From a bacterium (GTDB taxonomy: Bacteria > Pseudomonadota > Alphaproteobacteria > Caulobacterales > Caulobacteraceae), in assembly GCA_030824495.1 (NCBI GenBank), contig JAVBXP010000013.1, positions 62,001 to 126,000 of the forward strand: a DNA stretch of 64,000 nt, given 5' to 3'. Positions 25,892-36,378 of this stretch are shown here, in pieces; the stretch's first letter is position 1, and every line of letters starts with the position of its first letter. Position numbers and translations under genes: made by a program. The notes under the pieces are model-generated. The model saw nothing but the letters and a program-made list of their open reading frames with translations, did no database searches and was not told where the DNA came from.

Positions 25892-27814
25892 ATGGCGGTC
25901 GATTTGACCACCCTCGATCAGGCTTTGGAGAGCGCGCATTTGCCGGCGCTGTCGGCGGCCCTGGTGCATCTGACGGGTGATATGACCTGGCTGCGGCCAG
26001 AGTGGCGGCCGACTTACATGCCGCTCTCGCGTGGCGAGACAGGCGTGTCCGCGGCCGAGCAGGCCAAGATGCGAGCGGCCGCCAAGGTCGCGATCATCGA
26101 CTATCTGACCGGCAAGCGGCCGATGGCGCCAATCCCCGGACCTGAAGCTGTCCGTCAGATGATGAGCTTCGTTGCGGGCGCGGACATTCCTGACGGCTAC
26201 GGCGAGTTTCTCACCGATGAGCTCGCGCTGGACGGCCACAGTTCGAAGGATCCGCAATGGTCCTCGCCGCAGCTCAAGGCCGCGGCGCGGCGGCTGAATG
26301 TCCTCGTCGTCGGCGCCGGAATGTCCGGCATCCTCGCGGCCATCCGTTTGACCCAGGCCGGCGTGCCGTTCGAGGTCGTGGACAAGAACGCCGACGTGGG
26401 CGGCACGTGGCTGGAGAACACCTATCCGGGTTGCCGGGTGGATTCCTCCAATCACATGTACTCCTACAGCTTCGAGCCGAACCACTTCTGGCCGCAGCAT
26501 TTCTCGACCCAGCCCGTGCTGCTGGACTATTTCCGCGGCGTCGCCGCTCGCCACGACGTCAAGAAGCACGTCCGGTTCGAGACTACCGTCGAGGAATTGG
26601 TCTGGGACGAACCGCGCGCGATCTGGAAAGTGCGTTTGAAGACCCCCTCAGGGATCGAGCGCGTCGAGGCCCAGGCGGTCATCACCGCTGTCGGCCAGCT
26701 GAACCGGCCCCGCTATCCGGAGATCAAAGGGCGCGAACGATTCGCGGGCGCGGCCTTCCATTCGGCCGAATGGCGGCACGATGTCGATTTGACCGGCAAG
26801 CGGGTGGCCGTGATCGGCACGGGAGCCAGCGCCTTTCAGTTCGTGCCGGAGATCGCGGGCAAGGTCGGCAGCCTGACGGTGTTCCAGCGCACGCCGCCGT
26901 GGGGGTTCCCGGTGGCGCACTATCACGAGGACGTGCCGGCCGGCATGAACTGGCTGATGGAGCACTTGCCGTTCTACGACAAATGGTACCGCTTCTGGAT
27001 GTTCTGGACCGTGACCGACGGGCTTTTGCCCATGGTCACCGCCGATCCCAATTGGACGGGGCCGCCGACGGCGGTCAGCGAAATGAACTTCGGCTTCCGC
27101 GAGATGATCGCGCAGGCCATCGCCGCCCAGGCGCCAGATCGTCCCGACCTGATCGCCAAGGTGATCCCGACCTATCCGGTCGGCGGCAAGCGGTCCCTGC
27201 TGGACAACGGCGTATGGATCGAAGCGCTGAAGCGCGACAATGTCGAGTTGGTGACGGAGGGCGTCTCCGAAATCACCCCGCAAGGCATCGTCACCGTTGA
27301 CGGCGAGAGCCGCGAGTTCGACGTGATCATCTACGGGACCGGCTTCTACGCCTCGAAGTTCCTGTGGCCGATGAAGATCACCGGCCGCGACGGGGCTGAC
27401 CTTCACGCCAGCTGGGATGGCGACGCTCGCGCCTATCTGGGGATGACCACGCCAGGCTTCCCTAACCTCTTCATGATCTACGGACCGAACACCAACATCG
27501 TGGTCAACGGCTCCATCATCTTCTTCTCCGAATGCAGCGTCCGCTACATCCTCGGGTGCCTGAAATTGCTGGCCGAGACCGGGGCTGCGGCGATGGAGCC
27601 GAAGCGGGACGTTCATGACGCCTTCAACGCCAAGGTAGACGCGGGCAACAGCCTGATGGCCTGGGGCGCGCCGCAGGTGACCAGTTGGTACAAAAACGAG
27701 AAGGGGCGGGTGAGCCAGAACTGGCCCTTCGCCCTGGTGGACTATTGGCGGGCGACCTTGGCGCCGGATCCGAAGGACTTCGTACTTACCAAAAGCGCCG
27801 AACTGGTCGGCTAG
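25892..27814 (+). CDS. flavin monooxygenase, Baeyer-Villiger type
   Basis: 640 residues. The FAD Rossmann motif is VVGAGMSGILAAIRL (about 139-153), preceded by an unusual 130-residue N-terminal helical extension. Then come DVGGTWLENTYPGCRVDS, a Baeyer-Villiger signature variant FAGAAFHSAEWRHD and the NADPH motif VIGTGASAFQFVPE. These enzymes insert oxygen next to a ketone to give an ester or lactone using NADPH and O2. With the P450 upstream and the other redox genes downstream it suggests oxidative catabolism of hydrophobic or cyclic compounds. GGGAGAAAGAG precedes the ATG; the GFA-family gene follows after 12 bp. Confidence 0.92.
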   Translation: MAVDLTTLDQALESAHLPALSAALVHLTGDMTWLRPEWRPTYMPLSRGETGVSAAEQAKMRAAAKVAIIDYLTGKRPMAPIPGPEAVRQMMSFVAGADIPDGYGEFLTDELALDGHSSKDPQWSSPQLKAAARRLNVLVVGAGMSGILAAIRLTQAGVPFEVVDKNADVGGTWLENTYPGCRVDSSNHMYSYSFEPNHFWPQHFSTQPVLLDYFRGVAARHDVKKHVRFETTVEELVWDEPRAIWKVRLKTPSGIERVEAQAVITAVGQLNRPRYPEIKGRERFAGAAFHSAEWRHDVDLTGKRVAVIGTGASAFQFVPEIAGKVGSLTVFQRTPPWGFPVAHYHEDVPAGMNWLMEHLPFYDKWYRFWMFWTVTDGLLPMVTADPNWTGPPTAVSEMNFGFREMIAQAIAAQAPDRPDLIAKVIPTYPVGGKRSLLDNGVWIEALKRDNVELVTEGVSEITPQGIVTVDGESREFDVIIYGTGFYASKFLWPMKITGRDGADLHASWDGDARAYLGMTTPGFPNLFMIYGPNTNIVVNGSIIFFSECSVRYILGCLKLLAETGAAAMEPKRDVHDAFNAKVDAGNSLMAWGAPQVTSWYKNEKGRVSQNWPFALVDYWRATLAPDPKDFVLTKSAELVG

Positions 27815-27826
27815 GGAAGGGACGTC

Positions 27827-28237
27827 ATGAGCGAGTTGCAAGGCGGCTGCGCCTGCGGGTCGGTGCGCTACAAGATCACCCAGCCGCCGATGGCTGTCGG
27901 GGTCTGCCACTGCCGACAGTGTCAGTACAGCTCAGGCGGCGGGCCGAACTATGTCGCGCTCGCGCCGCGCACGGCCTTTGAACTGACCAAGGGCTATCCG
28001 AAAGGGTTCAGGAGTCCCGGCGGCAGCGGCTCGGATGTCGAGCGAGTGTTCTGCCCCGAATGCGGGACGCCGCTCTATTCGGACCCATTGGCCATGCCGT
28101 TCCTCGCCGTGAAGGTCGGCAGCCTGGACGATCCCGCCGAACTATCGCCAGCCATGCACATCTGGACCGCCGAGGCGCCGCCCTGGCACCAGCTTACACC
28201 GGGCCTTCCAGCGTTCCCGCAAGGTCCGCCCGGCTAG
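27827..28237 (+). CDS. GFA-family zinc protein
   Basis: 136 residues of the glutathione-dependent formaldehyde-activating (GFA) fold. Its zinc ligands are visible as GGCACGSVRY, CHCRQCQ and FCPECGTPLY. Most members are of unknown function despite the name; some bind glutathione adducts. It is co-directional and close to the Baeyer-Villiger monooxygenase, so it may deal with a small aldehyde or thiol adduct from that pathway. Confidence 0.88.
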   Translation: MSELQGGCACGSVRYKITQPPMAVGVCHCRQCQYSSGGGPNYVALAPRTAFELTKGYPKGFRSPGGSGSDVERVFCPECGTPLYSDPLAMPFLAVKVGSLDDPAELSPAMHIWTAEAPPWHQLTPGLPAFPQGPPG

Positions 28238-28289
28238 CGGTCGGCGCTCAACAGGCTATAGCTGACCTCTACACTCCGTGAGGTCGACC

Positions 28290-28862
28290 ATGTCCCTGAA
28301 GCTCAATGTGATTGTTTGCTCCACTCGCCCCGGCCGTGTCGGGCTTTCGATCGGCCGGTGGTTCGAGACCTACGCGAAGGCGCATGGCGGCTTTGAGGTC
28401 GAACTGGTCGATCTCGCCGACTTCAACCTGCCCGTCTATGACGAGCCGCACCACCCGCGGCTGCGGAAATACGAGCACGAGCACACCAAGGCCTGGAGCG
28501 CGAGCGTCGAACGCGGCGATGCGTTCGTCTTCGTCACCCCGGAATACAACTACGGCCCGCCGCCATCGCTGGTGAACGCCATGAACTATCTGGTTCACGA
28601 GTGGGGCAGCAAGGTCGCGGGCTTTGTCAGCTATGGCGGCGTTTCAGGCGGGCTGCGCGCGGTCCAGGCCGAGAAGCTGATGCTGACCAGTTTCAAGATC
28701 ATGCCGTTGCCCGAGCAGGTGACGATCCCGATGTTCCCGCAGCATCTGGACGCTGAGAAGACCTTCACGCCGAACGAGCTGCATGAGACTTCGGCCAAGG
28801 CGATGCTGGATGAACTGGCGCGCTGGGCCGGCGCGCTGAAGGCGATGCGCGCGGCGGGCTAG
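28290..28862 (+). CDS. NADPH-dependent FMN reductase
   Basis: 190 residues, flavodoxin-like. The phosphate loop is CSTRPGRVGLSIGRW, followed by TPEYNYGPPPSLVNAMNYL and FVSYGGVSGGLRAVQ, the typical FMN and NAD(P)H contacts of the SsuE/ArsH/chromate-quinone reductase family. It supplies reduced flavin or reduces quinones in the cytoplasm. ATG 28290 was chosen over a GTG 12 bases earlier because the family begins MSLKLNVIV. Its 3' end overlaps the convergent membrane-protein gene by 4 bp. Confidence 0.9.
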   Translation: MSLKLNVIVCSTRPGRVGLSIGRWFETYAKAHGGFEVELVDLADFNLPVYDEPHHPRLRKYEHEHTKAWSASVERGDAFVFVTPEYNYGPPPSLVNAMNYLVHEWGSKVAGFVSYGGVSGGLRAVQAEKLMLTSFKIMPLPEQVTIPMFPQHLDAEKTFTPNELHETSAKAMLDELARWAGALKAMRAAG

Positions 28863-29479
28863 GCTCGCCGGCGCTTCAATAGGCGGTCGATGAGAACGAA
28901 GGCCAATCCCATCGCCAGGAAGAAGCCGCTCATCGCCGCCATGTTGACCACCACCCGGGCCAATCCAAGGTTGGAAACGTCGAGGAACGGATAGGGATAG
29001 AAGCCCGAAAACGGCCCACGGAAGATGCTGTAGAGGCCGTAGACCAGCGGGAAGGCCAGCCAGGGCGGCACCGAGCGCCAGCGCAGGGCGCCTTTCGGCG
29101 TGAACAGCAGCCAGTCGAGCAGGAAGAGCGCCGGCGTCACATAGTGCAAGGTCGTGTCCGCCACCCATTGCAAGCCCTGCGGATTCCACAGGCCTTGCAG
29201 GATCACGATGTAGGTTGCCGCCGTGACCGATGTGTAGAGCACAACAGCTGTCCGCACTGACGGCTTGGCGAAGAAGCGCCCGATGGGGCCGCCCGGAGCC
29301 ACCGCCGGGGCCGAAAGGGCGATGGCCGCAAGCAGATTGCTGAGGATGGTGAAGTAGCTGAAGAAGTTGATGGTGCGCGCGGCCAGCGCATCACCGCTCT
29401 GTCCTCGCACCATCAGGAAGTACTGCAGCAGCAAGCCGAACCACACGACGAGCGCGGCGAGCGAGCGATAGGTTTTCAT
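28859..29479 (-). CDS. Pr6Pr-family membrane protein
   Basis: 206 residues with six predicted membrane segments (from LAALVVWFGLLLQYFLM to AAMSGFFLAMGLAFVLI). The pattern FFSYFTILSNLL near 39-50 and TLHYVTPALFLLDWLLF in the middle, followed by WLAFPLVYGLYS and FYPYPFLD, is that of Pr6Pr proteins. No biochemical function is established. It is the only minus-strand protein gene between the island and the end of the window apart from the proline-rich protein at 56676. Confidence 0.85.
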   Translation of the reverse strand: MKTYRSLAALVVWFGLLLQYFLMVRGQSGDALAARTINFFSYFTILSNLLAAIALSAPAVAPGGPIGRFFAKPSVRTAVVLYTSVTAATYIVILQGLWNPQGLQWVADTTLHYVTPALFLLDWLLFTPKGALRWRSVPPWLAFPLVYGLYSIFRGPFSGFYPYPFLDVSNLGLARVVVNMAAMSGFFLAMGLAFVLIDRLLKRRRA

Positions 29480-29589
29480 GGCCGCGCATCCTCAAGCTGA
29501 GCAGTGATGCAAGATCGCCCCTGGGCCGGAATGGTCAAGCCCAGCGGAACCGCGCCTAGGGCAGGGAGTTGCGGCGAGGGGAGTAACTG

Positions 29590-30507
29590 ATGGCGGGGGA
29601 CTCACGCTTCGCGATCTACGCGGCCGCCGCGGGCAACCTAGCTATCGCGGCCAGCAAGTTCGCCGCCTTCATCTTCACGGGCAGTTCGGCCATGCTCACC
29701 GAGGCTGTCCACTCGCTGGTCGACACCGGAAACCAGGGGCTCTTGCTCCTGGGACTGCGCCGCGCGGCCAAGCCGCCGGATGACGGCCACCCCTTTGGTC
29801 ACGGGATGGAGCTCTATTTCTGGGGCTTCGTGGTCGCCCTGATGATCTTTGCCTTGGGCGGGGCTTTCTCGATCTATGAGGGCTTCCTCAAGATCATGAA
29901 CCCAGAGCCTCTGACCAAGCCGTGGATCAATTTCCTGGTGCTGGGCGTGGCCATCGGTTTCGAGAGCGCCTCATTCGCTGTGGCCTGGCGTGAGAGCCGC
30001 AGGCGCAATCCCGGCGCGCAGATGCTGTCTGCGGTGCGCAACAGCAAGGATCCGAGCCTGTTCGCAGTGCTGCTGGAAGATTGCGCCGCGCTGATCGGCC
30101 TGACCATGGCGCTGGTCGGCGTCGGCGCGGCGGTTATGCTCGATCTGCCTTGGGCCGATGGCGCCGCGTCGGTGGGGATCGGCCTGTTGCTGGTGGCGGT
30201 CGCGGCCTTCATGGCCAACGAAACCCGCAGCCTGCTGACGGGCGAAGCAGCCCTGCCGAGCGTGGTGGCGGACATACGCAGGATTCTGTCGGCCGACCCA
30301 AGGGTGGTCGAGGTGATCGAGGTGCTGAGCCTGCATTTAGGCCCGCAGGAAATTCTCGTCGGGGTGACCATCGATTTCGACGACGATCTGCGCGGTGGCG
30401 AAATCGAGCGCGCGGCCCAGGAACTGAGCGAGCAGCTGCGACTGGAGCATCCCGAGATCACGAGACTGTTCCTGCGGCCAGGAGAGGCTGCGACCAGGGC
30501 GTCTTGA
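29590..30507 (+). CDS. cation diffusion facilitator (metal/proton antiporter)
   Basis: 305 residues, CDF type. The first helices hold SKFAAFIFTGSSAMLTEAVHSLVDTGNQ, where the H-x3-D pair binds metal. A long transmembrane block follows to about residue 210, with a second site in LLEDCAALIGL, then a cytoplasmic ferredoxin-like domain (VVADIRRILSADPRV and onwards). It exports divalent cations such as Zn, Fe or Mn from the cytoplasm; the metal cannot be told with certainty. GGGGAG precedes the ATG. Confidence 0.92.
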   Translation: MAGDSRFAIYAAAAGNLAIAASKFAAFIFTGSSAMLTEAVHSLVDTGNQGLLLLGLRRAAKPPDDGHPFGHGMELYFWGFVVALMIFALGGAFSIYEGFLKIMNPEPLTKPWINFLVLGVAIGFESASFAVAWRESRRRNPGAQMLSAVRNSKDPSLFAVLLEDCAALIGLTMALVGVGAAVMLDLPWADGAASVGIGLLLVAVAAFMANETRSLLTGEAALPSVVADIRRILSADPRVVEVIEVLSLHLGPQEILVGVTIDFDDDLRGGEIERAAQELSEQLRLEHPEITRLFLRPGEAATRAS

Positions 30508-30521
30508 TTGTTCGGGGAGGG

Positions 30522-30598
<77 letters not shown>

Positions 30599-30660
30599 AG
30601 ACCGGCTGTTCGAACCCCGGTTGGACCGGAACTTGAACCGCTGAGAAGCGAAAGAAGAAA

Positions 30661-30737
<77 letters not shown>

Positions 30738-31186
30738 GTGACGGCTACGTCGCCGCGAGGGGCGTCTGATATGACCCGACTTGAATCGTGTCAACGGCCA
30801 TCTGCAAATGAAGGTGGTAGGGCCGTGCATAAGACGCCAATTACGCGGCGCGGGCGGAGTTCGCGCCGGTGGGGCGGGGAGCCGGGCGTCAATCGGGTGG
30901 CAAGGCCTCCTTCAGGGTGGAAAGCGAGAGCTAAATCGGCCTCAAGCGCTCCAAATGGCCCTTAAAGTTGAGAGTGATTATTACTAGCGCCTTTAGGCGC
31001 GAGTGAAGTTAAGCGCGCGGCAAATGGGCGTTTTCCAAGGCGCGGAAAGGGCTTGAGCCTCACAGACGCGTCGAAATTTTCACCCGATGCTATTTATGTG
31101 GCGCTGCGATACCAACGGTCGCACCACGCCGTTTGAACCCTGCGCAATGGTGGTCTAGAAGGGCGCGCGACTCCTTCGAGGATTCC
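30738..31186. other. long upstream region of the nuo operon, no gene supported
   Basis: 449 bp between the divergent tRNA-Asp genes and nuoA. It must hold the tRNA promoter (near its left side) and the nuo promoter and leader (right side). I saw no convincing -35/-10 pair, riboswitch or protein-coding frame. Confidence 0.4.
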
Positions 31187-31564
31187 ATGAACGCCTTTCT
31201 TTTGCAGTATCTGCCCATCGTGATCTTCCTGGGGATCGCGGCCGTTTTGGGGCTCGCCTTCCTCGTGGCGTCAGCGACGCTTGCGCCGTCGGCTCCCGAT
31301 CCGGAAAAAATGTCGACCTATGAGTGCGGCTTCAACGCGTTCGATGACGCGCGGATGAAGTTCGACGTCAGGTTCTACCTGGTGTCGATCCTCTTCATCA
31401 TCTTCGACCTTGAAGTGGCCTTCCTGTTCCCCTGGGCCGTGGCGCTTATGAAGCTGCCGCAGGACGTGGCCCAGTTCGCCTTCTGGTCGATGATGTCCTT
31501 CCTGGGCATTCTGACCGTCGGCTTCATCTACGAGTGGAAGAAAGGCGCCCTGGAATGGGAGTGA
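31187..31564 (+). CDS. nuoA: NADH-quinone oxidoreductase subunit A
   Basis: 125 residues from the ATG at 31187 (GAGGATTCC before it), three membrane helices. The family string [22 protein letters not shown] and [13 protein letters not shown] are diagnostic. It is a membrane-arm subunit at the junction with the hydrophilic arm of complex I, and the first gene of the nuo operon. An in-frame start 54 bases earlier is less likely, because the protein normally begins just before the first helix. Confidence 0.97.
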   Translation: MNAFLLQYLPIVIFLGIAAVLGLAFLVASATLAPSAPDPEKMSTYECGFNAFDDARMKFDVRFYLVSILFIIFDLEVAFLFPWAVALMKLPQDVAQFAFWSMMSFLGILTVGFIYEWKKGALEWE

Positions 31565-32115
31565 TCGTTCCCGCGGGTTCGGCCGGCCGTACGACGGTCG
31601 AGGGCTACGACCCCAAAGTCCACGACCCGTTCTTCGACGGCGTGTCGAGCGAACTGGCCGACAAGGGCTTCATCACTGCGGCCGCTGACGACCTGATCAC
31701 CTGGGCGCGCACCGGCTCGCTCATGTGGATGACGTTTGGCCTGGCCTGCTGCGCCGTGGAAATGATGCAGGCCTCGATGCCGCGTTATGACCTGGAGCGC
31801 TACGGGTTCGCGCCGCGCGCGTCACCGCGCCAGTCGGACGTGATGATCGTCGCCGGCACGCTGTGCAACAAGATGGCCCCGGCTCTGCGCAAGGTCTACG
31901 ACCAGATGCCCGAGCCGCGCTACGTCATCTCGATGGGCTCGTGCGCCAATGGCGGCGGCTACTACTATTTCAGCTATTCCGTCGTGCGCGGCTGTGACCG
32001 GATCGTTCCGGTCGACATCTATGTGCCCGGTTGCCCGCCTACGGCTGAAGCCCTGGTCTACGGCGTTCTGCAGCTGCAGAAGAAGATCCGCCGGACGGGG
32101 ACGATCGAGCGATGA
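31555..32115 (+). CDS. nuoB: NADH-quinone oxidoreductase subunit B
   Basis: 186 residues. It carries the ligands of the terminal 4Fe-4S cluster N2: the adjacent cysteines in [11 protein letters not shown], then [15 protein letters not shown] and [11 protein letters not shown]. It passes electrons to quinone. The ATG at 31555 overlaps the end of nuoA by 10 bp and its stop overlaps nuoC by 4 bp. Confidence 0.98.
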   Translation: MGVIVPAGSAGRTTVEGYDPKVHDPFFDGVSSELADKGFITAAADDLITWARTGSLMWMTFGLACCAVEMMQASMPRYDLERYGFAPRASPRQSDVMIVAGTLCNKMAPALRKVYDQMPEPRYVISMGSCANGGGYYYFSYSVVRGCDRIVPVDIYVPGCPPTAEALVYGVLQLQKKIRRTGTIER

Positions 32116-32750
32116 GCTGGCCCGTCACCGAGGACGCCCTGCAGGCGCTGGGCAACGAGATCGTCACCTCCGCGGCCGGCGCTGTCGCCGGCTATGATGT
32201 GGCCTATGGCGAACTGACCCTGACCGCTCCTGCGAACCGGATCGTGCCGGCGCTGACGCAGCTGCGTGACCAGTTCGGTTTCGAGCAACTGATCGACCTC
32301 TGCGGGGTCGATTATCCGGACCGAGTCCAGCGGTTCGACGTGGTCTACCACCTGCTGTCGCTGACCAAGAACTACCGCTGCCGCCTGAAGATCCAGACCG
32401 ACGAAGACACGCCGGTTCCGACGATCACGGGCGTCTATCCGTGTGCCGATTGGTTCGAGCGCGAGGCGTTCGACATGTACGGGATCTTCTTCGAAGGCCA
32501 TCCCGACCTACGCCGGATCCTGACCGACTACGGCTTCCACGGCCATCCGCTGCGCAAGGACTTCCCGATGACGGGTTATGTCGAGCTGCGCTACGACGAC
32601 GAGCTGAAGCGTGTCGTCTACGAGCCGGTCAAGGCCGTCGAATATCGAAACTGGGACTTCCTCTCGCCGTGGGAAGGCGCCGATTACGTGCTGCCGGGCG
32701 ATGAGAAGGTGGCCGGGGCCGGCGCGCCCCAAGCGGGAGGCACGAAGTGA
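32112..32750 (+). CDS. nuoC: NADH-quinone oxidoreductase subunit C
   Basis: 212 residues, the separate 30-kDa subunit (not fused to NuoD as in E. coli). The signature [34 protein letters not shown] is present in full. It lies in the connecting part of the peripheral arm. The C-terminal tail [11 protein letters not shown] is low-complexity. Its ATG overlaps the nuoB stop. Confidence 0.98.
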   Translation: MSWPVTEDALQALGNEIVTSAAGAVAGYDVAYGELTLTAPANRIVPALTQLRDQFGFEQLIDLCGVDYPDRVQRFDVVYHLLSLTKNYRCRLKIQTDEDTPVPTITGVYPCADWFEREAFDMYGIFFEGHPDLRRILTDYGFHGHPLRKDFPMTGYVELRYDDELKRVVYEPVKAVEYRNWDFLSPWEGADYVLPGDEKVAGAGAPQAGGTK

Positions 32751-33964
32751 TGGCTGACGACGCTTCGACACCCGTGACGATACCGGAAACCCCGGTCCGC
32801 AAGTTCAACATCAATTTCGGCCCGCAGCACCCCGCGGCCCACGGCGTTCTGCGCCTGGTCCTGGAGCTGGACGGCGAAGTCGTGGAGCGGGTCGACCCGC
32901 ACATCGGCTTGCTGCATCGCGGCACCGAAAAGCTGATGGAGTACCGAACCTACCTCCAGAATATCCCGTATTTCGACCGCCTCGACTACGTGGCGCCGAT
33001 GAACCAGGAGCATGCGTTCTGCCTGGCCATTGAGAAGCTGCTCGACCTTGATGTTCCGATCCGCGGCTCGATCATCCGGGTGATGTTCTCGGAAATCGGC
33101 CGGGTGCTGAACCACCTGCTTAACGTGACGACCCAGGCGATGGACGTCGGCGCGCTCACCCCGCCGTTGTGGGGCTTCGAAGAGCGCGAGAAGCTGATGG
33201 TTTTCTATGAGCGCGCCTGCGGCGCTCGCCTGCACGCCAACTACTTCCGTCCCGGCGGCGTCCACCAGGATCTACCCGAGGCGCTGGTCAACGATATCGG
33301 CGACTGGGCCGACGCCTTCGCGCGTCCGATCGGCGACATCGACAAGCTGATCACCGGCAACCGCATCTTCAAGCAGCGCAACGTCGACATCGGCGTGGTG
33401 ACCAAGCAAGAGGCGATCACCTGGGGCTTCTCGGGCGTCATGGTGCGGGGCTCGGGCATCGCCTGGGACCTTCGCCGCAACCAGCCCTACGAGTGCTACG
33501 ACGACTTCGAGTTCGATATCCCGCTGGGCGTGAACGGCGACTGCTACGACCGCTATCTCTGCCGCATGCAGGAGATGCGCGAGTCCGTGCGGATCATCCA
33601 GCAATGCGTCGCGCGGCTGAAGAAGACCCCCGGTCCCGTGATGACCGAGGACAACAAGTTCGCTCCCCCACGTCGTGGTGAGATGAAGCGTTCGATGGAA
33701 GCGCTGATCCACCACTTCAAGCTCTATACCGAGGGCTTCCGCACGCCGCCGGGCGAGGTCTATGCCTGCGTCGAAGCGCCCAAGGGCGAGTTCGGCGTGT
33801 TCCTGGTCTCTGACGGCACCAACAAACCCTATCGCTGCAAGATCCGTGCGCCGGGCTATCCGCACCTGATGGCCATGGACTGGATCAATCGCGGCCACAT
33901 GCTGGCCGACGTCTCGGCGATCCTCGGGTCGCTGGACATCGTGTTCGGGGAGATCGACCGTTGA
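32750..33964 (+). CDS. nuoD: NADH-quinone oxidoreductase subunit D
   Basis: 404 residues, the 49-kDa subunit. The start region [22 protein letters not shown], then [11 protein letters not shown] and the FGEIDR end are conserved; the His and Tyr that shape the quinone site are in place. The ATG at 32750 shares one base with the nuoC stop and has GGGAGG 10 bases upstream, better than a GTG one codon earlier. Confidence 0.98.
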   Translation: MADDASTPVTIPETPVRKFNINFGPQHPAAHGVLRLVLELDGEVVERVDPHIGLLHRGTEKLMEYRTYLQNIPYFDRLDYVAPMNQEHAFCLAIEKLLDLDVPIRGSIIRVMFSEIGRVLNHLLNVTTQAMDVGALTPPLWGFEEREKLMVFYERACGARLHANYFRPGGVHQDLPEALVNDIGDWADAFARPIGDIDKLITGNRIFKQRNVDIGVVTKQEAITWGFSGVMVRGSGIAWDLRRNQPYECYDDFEFDIPLGVNGDCYDRYLCRMQEMRESVRIIQQCVARLKKTPGPVMTEDNKFAPPRRGEMKRSMEALIHHFKLYTEGFRTPPGEVYACVEAPKGEFGVFLVSDGTNKPYRCKIRAPGYPHLMAMDWINRGHMLADVSAILGSLDIVFGEIDR

Positions 33965-34311
33965 GCGCGCCTGCCTGCATCAGCCCGTTCGACGTGGCCG
34001 AGGCCCAACTCGAGGCCTACAACGCCCAGGATCTTGACGGTCACTGCGCCTGTTTCGCCGACAACATCGTTGTCGCCGATCTGAACGGCGCGGTGACGAT
34101 CAGCGGCATCGCCGCCTATCGCGCCAAGTACGAGCAGGTTTTCGCGGACTTTCCGCAGAACCATGCCGAGCTGCTGAACCGCATCGTGGTCGGGAACAAC
34201 GTCATCGACCATGAGCGGGTCAAGCGTTCGCCTGACGCCGACCCCTTCGAGGTCGCCGCCATCTACACCATCGCCGACGCCAAGATCGTCCGCGTCGACT
34301 TCGTGAAGTGA
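33961..34311 (+). CDS. NTF2-like (SnoaL) fold protein inside the nuo operon
   Basis: 116 residues starting at TTG, overlapping the nuoD stop by 4 bp. The composition and pattern ([59 protein letters not shown]) are those of the cone-shaped NTF2-like fold. Such proteins are enzymes or ligand-binding scaffolds; no catalytic residues can be assigned. It is not a standard complex I subunit, yet it is fully embedded between nuoD and nuoE and translationally coupled, so it is expressed with them. Confidence 0.85.
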   Translation: MSAPACISPFDVAEAQLEAYNAQDLDGHCACFADNIVVADLNGAVTISGIAAYRAKYEQVFADFPQNHAELLNRIVVGNNVIDHERVKRSPDADPFEVAAIYTIADAKIVRVDFVK

Positions 34312-34318
34312 GGATCGC

Positions 34319-35002
34319 TTGAGCGTTCGCCGCCTCTCCCCGAACCAGCCCGCGAGCTTCACCTTCTCGAAAGAGAGCCTGGAGCAGGCGCAGTGGTGGA
34401 TTTCGAAATACCCGGCCGGCAAGCAGCAGTCGGCGGTCATCCCGATCCTGTGGCTGGTCCAAAAGCAGGAAGGCTGGGTCTCCGAGCCCGCCATCCGCGC
34501 TGTCGCCGAGATGCTCGGCATGGCCCAGATCCGGGTGCTGGAGGTCGCGACCTTCTACACCATGTTCATGCTGGAACAGGTCGGCACCCATGCGCTGGTC
34601 CAGGTCTGCGGCACCACGCCCTGCGCCCTGCGCGGCGCGAACGAGTTGCTGGCCCACTGCAAGAAGCGGCTGGGTCCGAAAGATCACCGCTCGGCCGACG
34701 GCAAGTTCTACTGGCAGGAAGTCGAGTGCCTGGGCGCGTGTTCGAACGCGCCGATGGCGATGATCAACGACTATTACTACGAAGACCTCACGGTCGAGAG
34801 CTTCGACAAGCTGCTCGACGAGTTCGCCGCGGGCCGCACGCCTGCGCCGGGCTCGGTGACCGGCCGCCAGGGCTCTGCGCCCGAGGGCGGCCCACTCGTG
34901 TTGATCGATCCGTCGCTTTATGACGGCAGCCGCGCCAAGCCCATCAAGTCCCTCCCGAACGCGCCCAAGCCTACCAAGGGCGCCAAGGAGCCGGCGGCGT
35001 GA
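34319..35002 (+). CDS. nuoE: NADH-quinone oxidoreductase subunit E
   Basis: 227 residues from a TTG start. The 2Fe-2S cluster N1a is held by [11 protein letters not shown] (C-x4-C) and CLGACSNAP (C-x3-C). The protein is longer than the E. coli subunit by about 60 residues because of a C-terminal Pro/Lys/Ala-rich tail, common in alphaproteobacteria and mitochondria. It forms the NADH-oxidising module with NuoF. A GTGAGGATCG stretch precedes the start. Confidence 0.96.
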   Translation: MSVRRLSPNQPASFTFSKESLEQAQWWISKYPAGKQQSAVIPILWLVQKQEGWVSEPAIRAVAEMLGMAQIRVLEVATFYTMFMLEQVGTHALVQVCGTTPCALRGANELLAHCKKRLGPKDHRSADGKFYWQEVECLGACSNAPMAMINDYYYEDLTVESFDKLLDEFAAGRTPAPGSVTGRQGSAPEGGPLVLIDPSLYDGSRAKPIKSLPNAPKPTKGAKEPAA

Positions 35003-35057
35003 GCAGCATGATTTTCGTCGCGGGCGTTCGCCCTGCGCAAAAGGGAGTGTAGGGGCC

Positions 35058-36374
35058 TTGGTCGGCATCCTCGAAGACAAGGACCGCATCTTCACGAACC
35101 TCTACGGCGTCCATGATTGGGGCCTGGAGGGCGCGAAGGCGCGCGGCTGCTGGAACGGCACCCGCGAAATGCTGAAGCAGACCCCGGAGTGGATCTGCGA
35201 TCAGATCAAGGAATCCGGCCTGCGCGGACGCGGCGGCGGCGGTTTCCCGACGGGTCTGAAGTGGACCTTCATGCCGAAGGCCGAAAGCGAGCGACCGCAC
35301 TTCCTGGTCGTCAACGCCGACGAGTCCGAGCCGGGGGCCTGTAAAGACCGCGAGATCATCCGCAACGATCCGCATCTGCTGATCGAGGGATGCCTGGTGG
35401 CCAGCTACGCCATCCGCGCCCACACGGCCTACATCTACATCCGCGGCGAATACGTGCATGAGCGCGAGCGCCTGGAAGCGGCGATCAAGCAGGCCTATGA
35501 GGCCAAGCTGATCGGCAAGGGCAACGTCCACGGTTGGGACTTCGACCTTCACGTCACCCACGGTGGCGGGGCCTATATCTGCGGCGACGAAACCGCGCTG
35601 ATGGAAAGCCTGGAAGGCAAGAAGGGCCAACCACGCCTGAAGCCGCCGTTCCCGGCCGGCGCCGGCATCTACGGCGCGCCGACCACCATCAACAACGTCG
35701 AGTCGATCTCGGTCGTCGGCACCATCCTGCGCCGCGGCGCAGACTGGTTCGCCGGCTTTGGCCGTCCGAAGAACTCGGGCATCAAGCTGATGGCGGCCTC
35801 GGGCCACATCAACAAGCCCTGCGTGGTCGAAGAGGCCATGTCGATTCCGATGCGTCAGCTGATCGAAGACCACTTCGGCGGCGTGCGCGGCGGTTGGGGC
35901 AATCTGAAGGCCGTGATCCCGGGCGGGATCTCGATGCGCATGATTCCGGCTGAAGAGGCCGAGGTCGCGCTGATGGACTTCGACGACCTGGCCGGTCGCC
36001 GGTCGGGCCTGGGCACCGCCACCATGATCGTGATGGACAAGGACGCCGATCTGGTCCGGGCCATCGCGCGCGCTTCGTACTTCTACAAGCACGAGAGCTG
36101 CGGCCAGTGCACGCCGTGCCGTGAAGGCACCGGTTGGATGTGGCGGGTGATGGAGCGCATGGCCACGGGCGAAGCCGAGATGAAGGAGATCGATCTCCTG
36201 CTCGACGTCGCCAGCCAAGTCGAAGGCCACACCATCTGCGGTCTGGGCGACGCTGCGGCGTGGCCGATCCAGGGCCTGTTCCGCCACTTCCGCCACGAGG
36301 TCGAAGAGCGGATCACCAACTACCGTATCGGCAAGCCGCACGTGCAGGGCGCGACCCTGGCGGCGGCGGAGTAA
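35058..36374 (+). CDS. nuoF: NADH-quinone oxidoreductase subunit F
   Basis: 438 residues. The FMN site [16 protein letters not shown], the NADH-contact [17 protein letters not shown] and the N3 4Fe-4S motif [13 protein letters not shown] are all present. It takes hydride from NADH and feeds the cluster chain. The start is taken as TTG 35058 because the conserved part starts at [16 protein letters not shown]; the open frame further upstream lies inside nuoE and is Ser/Arg/Pro-rich, and AGGGAG stands 10 bases before the TTG. Confidence 0.95.
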   Translation: MVGILEDKDRIFTNLYGVHDWGLEGAKARGCWNGTREMLKQTPEWICDQIKESGLRGRGGGGFPTGLKWTFMPKAESERPHFLVVNADESEPGACKDREIIRNDPHLLIEGCLVASYAIRAHTAYIYIRGEYVHERERLEAAIKQAYEAKLIGKGNVHGWDFDLHVTHGGGAYICGDETALMESLEGKKGQPRLKPPFPAGAGIYGAPTTINNVESISVVGTILRRGADWFAGFGRPKNSGIKLMAASGHINKPCVVEEAMSIPMRQLIEDHFGGVRGGWGNLKAVIPGGISMRMIPAEEAEVALMDFDDLAGRRSGLGTATMIVMDKDADLVRAIARASYFYKHESCGQCTPCREGTGWMWRVMERMATGEAEMKEIDLLLDVASQVEGHTICGLGDAAAWPIQGLFRHFRHEVEERITNYRIGKPHVQGATLAAAE

Positions 36375-36378
36375 CGGC

